A DNA stretch of 64,000 bases. Source: Monocercomonoides exilis (Eukaryota > Preaxostyla > Oxymonadida > Polymastigidae). The notes beneath the pieces were generated by a model that made no database searches, was not told the DNA's origin, and saw only the letters and a list, made by a program, of their open reading frames with translations. Position numbers and translations under genes: made by a program. Of the stretch, positions 47,130-58,049 are shown one piece after another; position 1 is the stretch's first letter; the number at the start of each line of letters is the position of its first letter. The stretch spans positions 1,581,001 through 1,645,000 of the forward strand of contig LSRY02000017.1 in assembly GCA_001643675.2 (NCBI GenBank), read 5' to 3'.

Positions 47130-47542
47130 AGTTTATTCATTTTTTTATCATTTATGAAACCAAATTATTGTTCAAAAACTTAGAAAATTCGCAATAATTA
47201 GGAAAGTTAGATTTTTCACATTTTGAATCATAACTTTTATATTTTGAGGTTTTGAAAGCAAATTTCATTTTTGAAATCTTTTAATTTTTTCTGTTCAAAT
47301 GTGTTAAAACTGTAACATGATTTTCTTTTTGTTTCTTTGTTGAGGATAATTTTTATAATGGAATAGTCAAAAATTTCAAGATGTAGAAGCTTCGAATTTT
47401 GATTCTTCATATTCTGACTGATTACGAAATGTGAAACTTAAAAAGATTACCTGCAAGTTGTAACTCATATAAGACAATAGGCTGATTATTTTTTTGTTCA
47501 AAAATGAACTGTTTAAGATCAAAATCCCATTTGCAAAAGGAG
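47130..47542. other. AT-rich spacer upstream of the acetyltransferase gene
   Basis: 413 bp. The first bases carry the right copy of TTTATTCAT. No gene is seen. An alternative in-frame ATG for the downstream gene lies at 47504. Confidence 0.4.
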
Positions 47543-48107
47543 ATGGCACAAAGTTCAACTTCAAACAGCTCAGATATGGATAATTCTGAACAATATCAAA
47601 TAAGGCTTTTAAGAGAAGCAGATAAAGTCAAATATTTGGCATTGCTTTCACAACTTACAACAGTTGGGGAAATATCCGACGATCAATGGAAAGAGCGCTT
47701 TGAAGAACTTTCAAGAATGAATGACACTTATGAAATCTGGGTTCTTGAAGAGAAATCAACATCGAATTTAGTGGCTTGTGCAACACTTTTGATCGAAAAG
47801 AAATTTATTCATGGCGTTAGTCAAGTTGGGCATATTGAGGAAGTTGTCACTGACTCCGCATACCGAGGAAAAGGCCTTGGCAAAAAACTTGTTTGCGTTG
47901 CTCTGTTAATCTTTTTTTCCAAATTTGACTATTTTTTTGAAATTCATTTGTTCTTGCATTTTTTTCCAGATAACTCATTTGATTGATAGGGCAAAAATAC
48001 TGAAATGCTACAAAGTCATTCTTGATTGCAAGGAAGATCTTATTCCATTTTACGCATCTTGTGGAATGAAGCAACATGCAGTTTCTGCTGCTGTGTATTT
48101 TGAATGA
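47543..48107 (+). CDS. glucosamine-6-phosphate N-acetyltransferase (GNA1/GNPNAT1)
   Basis: Two exons, 47543-47890 and 47970-48107, joined in phase over a 79-nt GTTTGC...CAG intron. The product is about 161 residues, the family length. GNAT fold with GNA1 signatures: IRLLREADKVKYLALLSQLT, VACATLLIEKKFIHGVSQVG, GHIEEVVTDSAYRGKGLGKK (acetyl-CoA-binding RGxGLGK loop) and LKCYKVILDCKEDLIPFYA at the C-terminal half. The enzyme moves an acetyl group from acetyl-CoA to glucosamine 6-phosphate, a step toward UDP-GlcNAc needed for N-glycans, GPI anchors and any chitin. Start: I use MAQSS; an in-frame ATG at 47504 would add 13 residues. Confidence 0.88.
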
Positions 48108-48378
48108 ACCGACAATTTTTTTAATGATTATTCAATAAATTTCCATTTTCAACATGAATCTCTTACGTAGAACTCTCGTTAGTCCGTTTCCTTCTTTGTT
48201 CGTTGATGGATGAAGATTGTTTGAGCATATTTTTGTTGCTATTTTTCACATTTTCATAAAGAAGCAATGAAATTTGCCAAAAATATTGTAAAGTTTCTTA
48301 CTACATAGACTAAATAAAATCCATTTAAAAATAAATCAATAAAACAAAATATTAAATAAATAAAATTTAACGCGAAAA
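48108..48378. other. convergent 3' region, no gene seen
   Basis: 271 bp AT-rich gap between the 3' ends of the acetyltransferase and zinc-cluster genes. Confidence 0.4.
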
Positions 48379-51300
48379 TTAAGGATTTAGAAGTTCGTTT
48401 AAATCATCTGCAACAAAAGTTAATGGAAAGCCAATCATCCTCCTGTTTGACGAGAACGTTGTATCAGCATCACCAAAATATTGCTCGTCATCGTCCATGC
48501 TTAGGAAAGAAAATGGATCATCTTGTTGTTGAGGAGTGTGCATTGGCATTGACGGAGTTGAAGAATAATTGTAAGTTGAAGGAGCGTCATTGGATTGGTG
48601 AAGGATTTGAAAAGAAGGCAGACTTCCAAGCTGTGAAGAAGGAGGAAGGAATACTGGTTCGTCTTCGAGCATCTGTGTGGGAGATGCAGTGTTAAGCCCA
48701 AAAACATTTGACTGCTGTAGAAAAGAAGGCGGTTGCGGATAGGTGTTCAGAGATGTCGAGCCAGCAGACACAAAAGGAGAGGAATAAGACGACTGAGATA
48801 TGACAGCGGATGAAGGAGGATTTATTGTGGATGTTGAGAGATAGTTGCGGAAGGGGTCTGTTTGCGTTGAAGGAGAATATGCAGCAAGAGACGAAGGAGT
48901 GAATGAAGGAAACGGAGCAGAAGTGCTGCCAGCTGAGAAAGATGATCCGACAGACAAGCGAGCAGCTTGATTCAGCACCGCCATTGCAGAAGGAGGAGAA
49001 GATTGCTTGGGAGCAGAAGAAGAAGCAGGTGAAAACAGTTGAGAAGACGGAAGAGAAGAAGACGGTAGAGATGTATTTGTCCCTTCTTCCTGGTCTGAAG
49101 ACGATGAAGTTATCTTCCTTTGTCCAATTGTTGTGTTGTGTTGGAGTTTTGAGCTCGACTGCTGTGTAGACAATCGAATGGCAGGAGACGAGCTGTCTCC
49201 ATCAGTAGTAGACAGATATGGCAGTGGAAGAGACCCAATCACCTTTTTGACTCCGTGTAAAAAGTCCTCTCCGATATCGTTATCATCATCGTCATCATCG
49301 TCATCGTCATCATCATCGTCTTCTTCGTCTTCATCGTTTGCTTGCTCACCTGCCAGTCTCATCGCACGTGATCGAATCCGCTTGCTGGGCGGCTTTGGAA
49401 GAGTGACTGGTTTGTTCAGATTGTTCAGGTTGCTTTGGGTGTTTTGAGTGTTTTGAGTGCCTTGGGTGCCTTGAGTGATTTGTGTGCTCGTGTTGCTGTG
49501 GAGAGAAGGAATGTGCGCAAAAGTTCCGCTTTGTGTTGGCATCTGAGAAAGATAGCTGTCGAAATCGTCGTTTGGAAGATGCGCTGAAAAAGAAGAAAGC
49601 GGATTAGCCTCAACTTTTGGCTGAGAAGCTTTCAAAGACGGATTTGCTGAGGCGCTGCCGGAAAGATAAGACGGAGTCAGGTCTTTCTCTTCAATCAGCA
49701 TTCTTTTTCTTGCTCCAAACGATTGCTGAAAGCCTGACTTTTTGGACACCTTTTCCGCTTCTTCTTCGTCTTCCTCACGATACTCGCTGTCGCTCTCCTT
49801 TTCTCCATCAATTTCGCTTTCGCTTCTTCCTCCGCTTTCAAAATCGCTTTCTTCCGTTCGCTTCTTCCTTCTTTCGCGTGTCATTCGCTGTGTCGGTGTG
49901 TCATCATCCAGCCAGCTCAAATCGTCATCTTCTCCTTTTGTGTTTGTAACTTCGCTTCTTTCTCTGCTTTTCTTCTGCGACACGTCATCTGAACTGAAAG
50001 TGACTACAAGATTCTGATTTGCCTGTGCCCCTCTTTTTGTCTCTCTTCCTTCTCTTTCGCTGCTTCTGCGCTGCTTCGACTGCGCCATCATCGCAGACAT
50101 TGCCGCTGCTGCTGCCAAGTCTGCCTCGTCGTCGTTGAAGATGTTTCCGTGTGTCGTGTGGATAGAAACCATGTTGCCTGGCCGAAGAAGCAGGTAAGAC
50201 GGCGTCTCTGTTGGATAATGCGCTCGATATGATGTTGCGTGCTCAGAGTGCTTCAAGAAGAACCGAACTGTCTTCACAAACAGCGGTGTCAAAATAGATG
50301 AATAGAGCGGAGATGCAATCACATCGCTTTGGAGTGCCTGTTGATTTGCTGTTGAATGCGCAGGATGTTCTGAAGGAAGAGGCGGAAAGGCATTTGGATG
50401 AAAAGTGGCAGCAGAGAAAAGAGAGAAAGAAGATGGCTCTTCCTTCTGCTGCGGAAAGCACAAAGAAACCAATTCTGAAAAGAAGCGAATGCAATTTGAA
50501 TAAACAAAGGAAATCATCTGATCATCGGAGAAATAGCGCATAATTTGTGTGATGATGAAAAACGATACAAATCCTTCTTTCAACAAAGAAATGTTCCGAA
50601 CTCGAAATGCATTTGCAGGTTGCTGGCTGCTTTTCTGCCCTGATTCAGTCTTTTTTTCTTCTTCATTTGAATGTGTAACTTCCGAAGAAGAAGAGGTAGA
50701 AGTAGTAGAAGAAGAAGATTGTGGTAATTGCGATGATGATAATGATGATGATGACGCAGAAGATGAATTGTCTGATGTTGTTGAGTCGGATGGAATGGTG
50801 CTCAAAATGAAAGTGTACACGAGTGGAATTATGATAAGAGGGAAATATGAAAAGGGGCCAACCACAAAAGTGATGATGCCCTGCTGATGGAATGTCTTCG
50901 CAGTCAGTCTTGCTGCCTCGTTGGCCACCACAAGCGAGGCTGTGTAATAGCGATATGCTGCCAGGCAGAGCGAAAGAGAACACAAATGCGCAATCATCGC
51001 CATGTTCACAAACTGAGCAGAAGACGGTGCGAGAATAGACGACTGGAGGAGAGACGGCGGAATAGCATAGCTCGGCGGAGGCTCCTGCGAAATAAGCAGC
51101 GGAAGGAGCTTTTGGATGAGGTCGGCTGTGTTGCTGGTGAGCTGTGTGGTGATGTCTTCCTGTGTTGGCTGCGAGCGGAGGAGGCTGAGGAGGCTGCGGA
51201 GGATGTTTGTGGCCACAGACGGCGGGTTAGTGCCTCTTTGCTGGGAAACATAGAACGCTTGGAGGAACTCTTCAGAGGAGCGGAAGGGCGTCGACCAGAA

Positions 51301-54300
51301 CTCGTTGGCAAATGTGAGAGTGTTGATGGGGCCTTCTATTCGGGTGGGGCCTTCCTGTTCAGCGAAAGGCGAGGACGCTGCTGAGAGCGAAGGAGAGGGA
51401 GGCTCCAGTGTAGAAGAGGTAGTGACGAAGATGCTGTGGTGCTTGACAAGAAGCGACATGTCGATTCCTTCTCCGTCGAATTCGATCTGCCCGCAGCTGC
51501 AGCTGAAAGACGGCTGGTTGCGCAGCTTGGCGATGAGAGAGGTGGCTGGTGCAGAGGAAGGCGAGGTTGACTGCACGCCAACAACAGGAGAGACCACTTT
51601 GACTGCAGACGGCGCAAATGGAATGGCTGGCTGTGGTGACACATGGGCAGACGAAGGCATCGGCTGCTGAGTGGCTGTTGTGCTTGGTGAAGAAGATGAA
51701 GCAGAAGATGAAGCAGAAGATGAAGCAGAAGATGAAGGCGAGGATGAAGGTGAAGACGAAGATGAAGAAAAAGAAGGGTAGCGATGATGTGATAAAGGAG
51801 ATTGAGAAGAAAAAGAAGGATTGACAGACGAGGCATTCCATCCTTTGCGATATGTCCGCTCTGTAAGTTCTCTGAAGCTGCTCAGTTCGTCTTCGTTTTT
51901 CGTGCCTAAAGAAGCAGACGAAGAACATTTTGGTGACGGAATGATGTCGCAAAAGAGAGAAAGTTCAGTCACAACACGCTTTCCAGCTGGAATGCGGTTG
52001 GCAGCAATGTTCGATGAAGGATTCGCGGTATCAGTTGCATCATCGTCAGAAATGCAGCAGAAGAGCGAATACTCCGAAGGCGCTTCTGACTCCATTTCTC
52101 CGAGCACAAACGAAGTCTGCTCTTCCAAAAGTTCGTCTTCTCCGCTTTTCGTTTGAGACTTGCTGTTTGCCTGTTGCTGAGGCTGCGCGTCCTCATCTTC
52201 CAAAATAAGAAGGACGGATTTCTTTCTTTTGGCACCGTATTCTTCAAATATCTTTTGTGTGTGTGCGAGCGACCTGATCAGAGCAAGGCGATGCGAAAAG
52301 GGGAACTCGAGGAGATCGAAGGGGATGTAGTGCAGCCTGAACACAGGGACGAGAAGAAAGATTGTGATAGGTGCCACTGCCAGGGCGAGCGTGTGTGTGG
52401 AATGAAGCGCTGCGGAGAGACGGTATCGGATTGTGTGGCTTTTCGTTTTGGAGATTTCGAACAGATTTCGTGCGGTTTCCAGCGCTGCTTTGAGGCTGTT
52501 TGCGAGCGGAAGGAAAGGCAGCTGAGGCGCTGCTTGGTTTGATGAGCTTGTTGGGCTGAATGGATTGGCAGTGCTTTTGCGAGCAGAAGTGCCGATGCTG
52601 TGGAAGGCGGTGGTGTACATCCGCTGGAAGTAGAAGAGGAAGTTGAGTGTGGCGCGGCGTGTGCGGGCAGAAAGCGAGGTGTCGAAGGCGCGTATCAGAG
52701 GCGCATCTTCGTTCTGCATGGCGGTGCGGAGGATGGCGCACACGTCGTGCAGAAGAGACGTGCTTATCTGCTCAAACGCTCTCTGCTGAAACATGAGTGT
52801 GTCAACAGCGTCGGCAAATGTGGTGATGGTGGAGATGGCGTCAGTGCTCTGCTGTGCGCCAGAGGAGTTCACTGAGCATCCTGTTTGTTGAGCTGCTGAA
52901 AAGGGAAAGGGGGCAGACGACGCAGCTGGCAACGGAGTGAACGAAGAGGCATTTGGTGACGTGTTGGGAAACACTGTTTCCTCTTTGAAAACGGTGTATC
53001 TTTGCTGCTGGTGTGTCTCGCAGGGGAAGCAGCGGCAGAGCGACTGGGCGATTGGATGGACAGAGAAGAACTCGTCGAAGTCAGAGTGGCACATCGGCAG
53101 GAGCTTTCCGCATTTCTGGCAGACGATCGGATGCTGCTGCAGTTTTTGTGCCTTTTCGTCTTCTGATTCGAGCGGAGGAACATAAAAAGGCCTGTTTTCT
53201 TCAGTCAGCTGGCAATAAGGACAGCTGTATTTGTCGAGCGCTTTGGAAACCTGAATGAAGATTGAAAGAGGTGATTCGTTTGAGAGGAGCTTTTGTGGCT
53301 GTGTTGGTAAAGAAGAGTTCGAAACAGCACTTGAAGACTCACCTGAAGCTGAATCAGAGGCAGAAGCCGAAGAAGAAGATTGAGAAGATGCTTCGTGTTC
53401 TGTTGGCTGTTGAGGTGCTGTTTGTGTGTTGTTCTGCTGTTGCGATTGAGAAATCCCAAGAAATGCAGAAAGTGTACCAACGATGTTTGACAGAGGAGAA
53501 GGCGATGACTGCGGATTAGATTGTGAAAAACAAGAAGGTGTTGAAGAAGAAGAAGAAGATGATGATGATTGAGATGCTTGAGATGATTCTTTTGTTGATG
53601 AAGAGATGGAAGTGAGAAGCGATGAAAGCGGTTCGGAGATTGAATTCCAGAGACTTGAAAGCGAAAAGGAGGAAGTCGGGAAAGTGACTGGTCTGTTTGG
53701 GTGGTGGCAGAGGGAGTGAAACGGCGAGTGGGGCGAGTTGACGAGGTTTGTGACGTACTGCGAGTGGAGCAGCTGGCGCGTGGTGGAGCCCATCTGAGCA
53801 GCTCTCTGTGTATTCTCGTCAGAGTAGAAAAGGGCGATGAGGAAGATGCCCTTCAGATACTCCAGCGCAAAGCAGCCTTCGAGCACTTCGGAGGGCGACA
53901 GCGGGACAGCCACAGACAACACAGCGTCGATGGCGATGGTGCGCACGACAGAAAGGATGTCTGGGTAGGATGTGACCAGATCAGCCATCCACTGCGGCAG
54001 GGCGCCTGCCATCACACTTTTGAGGATGGCAGACGAAATCTCTGACGAGTCAGAGGACGATTCAGAGGAGGATGCGGAGGAAGAGGAAGAGGAGGTGGAG
54101 GATGATGAAGATGAGGAGGAAGAAGAAGAAGAGGATGATGATGATGAAGGATTCGTGCCTTCTAGAGTCGTTGCTGGTAAAGATGATGCTGCTATCGAGG
54201 ATGATAGAGAAGAAGGAGAAGGAGAAGAAAGAGGACAAAGCAATTGCAACGGATTTGAAGACGAAGAAAAGCAATTCGTATCAGTTGAAGGATGAGAAAC

Positions 54301-55872
54301 CGCACTAGCCTCAAGTTTCACGTGAATGTCATCTTTTGCCTCGCTTTTCAAAATATTTGTTATTTCCTTGATATCGCTTTTCTCTTTTTCATCTTCTTGT
54401 TTTTTTGCATTCCCGTTCTCGGCAGATTTGGTGTTTGTTCGAATTCCCCACGTCTTGATGGCCTCCTTCAGCTGCATCACTTTTTTGAATATCTTCCGCA
54501 CAATCAGTGTTTTGTATCGGAAGAGGTTGCCTGCCACGTCCTGCAGAATAGACGCGTATGTGCGTGCCTGGCGGATGGCATTTTGAGCCGTGTTGAAATG
54601 GCCAAGCGCCTTCGCTGATGCTGCAATAACCGCATAGAATTGCATGTGCAGCGCATCAAAGTAGTGAAGCGACAAATTCTCTATTTTTGAGAAGGTCAGC
54701 GCAGAAAATTGACTAAATGGAGCATGTGGATTAAATCTCGCTGCAGGTGTCGGAGGAAAGAGCACAGTGGAACGAGTTGATGGAATGCCTGCAACAATTC
54801 CCCCGCTGCCAAATGGGAACGGATGGGCAATTGGAGGCGAAAGAGAATTCTGGTATTGCATCGGAGATTCTGAATGAAATAGAAAATTCGTTGCAGCAAA
54901 AATGGGCGTGAACCCAGGTGGAAGCGATGGTGGGCTCCGGCCAACAGATAATGGGGCAGAAGGTGACTGGTACCCGTTGCTTCCAAACACAGATGGCATT
55001 GAATGAGCCATCGAAAGTTGCATCTCTGCTTGGAGTTTGCGGCGCTTCATTGAAAGAAGAATCTCCTTTGACTTAAATGGAAAATGAATAAACTGGCTCA
55101 TGTCATTGCCAAAAAGTCCATAGAATGGATTGATGTATCGTCTGTAAACCTCAAGATAGATTAATTTATTGTGACCAATCTCAAGAAATGGAATTTGAAT
55201 GTCAAAAAATGGATCTTGTTCCGTATAATGTTGTTGCTCTTGTGCAACTGTGGGTGTTTGCTGCTCTTCATCGCGAACTTGTTTTGGATGAACATCTTTA
55301 TCCAAAACTTGTTCGTCAATAGATTCAGAACTTCCAGTTTGCTGATTTGTTCGTAATTGACGTTCGAGGATCCTTTCTGATTTGGGTCGCGTTGGCTGCA
55401 AAGTCTTTGGCTGCATTGCAGGCTTCTTTTGATACTCTGATTTCACTTTTGGTCCAATATGAACAATTTCCTTCTTTTGCTTTGTTCCTCTGTCTATTGT
55501 TTCAAAAACGAATGATTCTCAATTTATTCGACATAAAATATCGTACCATACTTCTTTTGCGATATGGACCACGCTTTTTAACAGGAATAAGGTATGTACA
55601 TTCAATATTTCTTGTTAGGCAATTAATGCATGGTTGCTTTCTGTAAAACGCATGAAGAGTTTAAATAAGTAACACAAAAGTTTTTTTGAAAAATAATTAT
55701 AAAGACAAAGTAGTACCCATCGCATTTTATTTTTCTATATTGAGAAAAAAAATTTCATAATTTTAGAGAAAAATTGACGAGAAAAAATATTTTTCAAAAG
55801 TTCAAACTTTTTCCTACAGCTGTCGCATGCTTGAAGTATAACTGTTCTTGTTGGTGGATTAATAATATTCAT
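48379..55872 (-). CDS. very large Zn2Cys6 (GAL4-type) zinc-cluster protein, probable transcription factor
   Basis: Four exons: 55872-55808, 55734-55717 (18-nt microexon), 55640-55552 and 55493-48379; all phases fit. Only splicing reveals the N-terminal binuclear cluster at about residues 16-43. Its Cys pattern is C-x2-C-x6-C-x6-C-x2-C-x6-C, read in CDSCRKKKIKC and PCINCLTRNIEC, followed by the basic KKRGPYRKR linker. This fold binds two zinc ions and DNA and is best known from fungi, with sporadic reports elsewhere. The other roughly 2,350 residues hold long Ser, Pro, Gln and Asp runs (a stretch of about 14 Asp is encoded near 49280-49320) and separated helical, folded-looking blocks. One is around PFFDIQIPFLEIGH, where fungal factors have their regulatory domain. 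A second Cys group (CPYCQ, CQKCGK, CRCFPC) near residue 830 may bind zinc. The start is 79 bp from the divergent MIT gene. Confidence 0.78.
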
Positions 55873-55951
55873 TGAGCTTCTTTAAAATCTGCTCCGTCTG
55901 TTCAAAAAATAAGCTTAGGGTTTGGATCAGTTCACTCTTTTTCTTTACTTT
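55873..55951. promoter_or_regulatory. 79-bp divergent promoter gap
   Basis: Start codons of the zinc-cluster gene (minus) and the MIT gene (plus) are only 79 bp apart, the shortest divergent gap here. Initiator and any control elements for both must overlap in this space or lie in the genes. No box recognised. Confidence 0.4.
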
Positions 55952-57401
55952 ATGGAGTTGTTCGAGAAAGCAATACAGCTCGCAGAGGTAGCCACAACAA
56001 AGGACAAAGAAAGTATTTGTCACGCCTTTTTGAAAAATTTTCTTTTATTGGAATTTTAAAAATGATAATAAATGTTAATCTTTCATTCTGCTTAGACGAT
56101 TATGAAGAGGCATTATCTCATTATTCTTTAGCAATCGATGAAATGAAATCATGCATGTGCAAATGCAATCAGGGAGAAAAGCAACAAATTGCTACATTCA
56201 TAGATGTGTATATATCAAGAATGATACTTATTGTGAAAGCGATCTCAGCTGAAGGAGGTACTTTTAAAAGAGAAGTTCTTGAAGGCAAAATACCTGGTTA
56301 CATCATCAGTACTTTGAAGTTTAAATCGATTTCTGATTCAGAGTCATTGATAATGATGAAAACTCCTTCAAAAGGTTTAATTCTGCAATAATTCAAATTT
56401 TTTTGAAGGAAATTCATATAATATTTTTAATGGAAATATTTAAAAAAATATTAGTAAACACTTTTGCACCTTCTGCATATGGACTTGGAGGGGATCATTT
56501 TAAGACTCATTTTGTAGAAATTACTCCTGAGAAAGATTATGAACCACCACCAGAAAATAGCGTAATGCTCGTGTTTTGGATTATTAGAAAAATACGAGAT
56601 AGTATGGATGCTCCAACATGGATATCACCACGGATATTTTTGACTCCTTCAATATGGTATGAAATTGTGATTATTTTGATAACATTGAAAGGAATATTTT
56701 TTAATCAAATGCTAATTGTTTTTTTCAAGGGAATCGAGCGATTATAGCATTCCATCATTTATGGACAAAGAAAATTTTGTTCTTGCTTCAAATGAAGCTT
56801 TTCAAGCACCATCACATATAAATCCAAGTCGCATCCTCACATATTTTATTTGTAAACAAGCGTTGGACGATCTAATTGACAGGCTCGAAAAAGCTCAGTC
56901 AACCTTGGCAAAAAACTTGTCATGCATAAGCGACCCTTTACCACAGAAGCAATCTTCAAATGTGGTTAAATCATTTTTTGGTTCAATTGCCAGCAAAATG
57001 AAACATGCTGCAGCTTCATCAACTTTGTATGCTGCTCTTTTAATAATTGATTTATTTAATCACAAAATTAAAAACCTTAAATTTCTGTTTTCTTTTTCTT
57101 TTCCTTTCTTTCCTTTCTTTCTTTTTTTGCATGGGCTTCTTCGTTTTGTTCAAGAACGCATGCTGAATACATTACACATCTCAAATTGCTTTTAGATAAT
57201 GCACTTTCAATGCAACTCTGGTACGTTTTCTTTTCTGGGTTTGGCACTGCTGGACGACCACTTTGCGCAAGAATTGAAAGAGTCGTTGAGTCTTTGAAGA
57301 CTTCTCTGCTCGAATTTCTAATTCGCGATATTGGAGCAATGGTTGAGACTGAAATGCTGAATGGCAGAAAGAATTTCAGTCGTCTATTTAAAGGGAAATG
57401 A
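55952..57401 (+). CDS. MIT-domain protein, family unknown
   Basis: Five exons in phase: 55952-56012, 56096-56374, 56455-56656, 56730-57026, 57155-57401. The N-terminus (MELFEKAIQLAEVATTKDKE, then DYEEALSHYSLAIDEM, then FIDVYISRMILIVKAI) is a three-helix MIT domain, which binds tails of ESCRT-III subunits. A middle part contains YEPPPENSVMLVFWIIRKI and IPSFMDKENFVLASNEAF. The C-terminal part is helical and well conserved in look: LDDLIDRLEKAQSTLAKNL, YITHLKLLLDNALSMQLWYV, FLIRDIGAMVETEML. I see no ATPase (so not VPS4), no protease and no kinase. A role in endosomal sorting or membrane remodelling is inferred from MIT alone. About 360 residues. This is the last gene before the telomere that I can support. 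Confidence 0.7.
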
Positions 57402-57986
57402 TTTCATAAGCTACATGTTTTTATTCCAATTCTCATTTATCTGTTCTTGCGCTTGTCATATTTTTATGTTTCATTTCAGAAGTAAACATTTTTTTTAACC
57501 CGAAAAATCTTTTTTTATTTTCAGAATGGATATTTAAGATCTGAAAGCTGTAAATACGAATTGAATGTATTTGAAAATCAATAAATAATTTCCAAGTTTG
57601 GAGGAATGAAAACACAAAACTCATTGAATGGCAGTGTTCCAATATAAGTTTAGTCACTTTTCCAATAATGTCATATTCGAGCAAAATGAAAAGAATTGTT
57701 GAAAAAAGAATTGAATGTGTTCACGAAAATTTTTGATTATAATTCTTTCTTTATAATGTTTCAACTGATTTAATATAATGAGACGGTTACTCATTTTCAT
57801 GTAATTAAATGGCACATCAAAAGTTTGTTTCAACACTTGATAATTCCGATTCTGAATGAAATTAAGATTTTAGTAATTTGTGAAATAAATAAGTGCTTTC
57901 GATAAATGAAATGAATTTTCAACACAATTCAAACTTCCAAACAAGAAAACAAAAGAAATCTCTCTCTCTTTCTATTTCCCCCTTTT

Positions 57987-58049
<63 letters not shown>

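Noticed and set aside
48903-54618. many plus-strand open frames across the zinc-cluster gene
   Set aside because: They are antisense shadows of one 2,355-codon minus-strand exon whose Ser and Asp runs keep other frames open.
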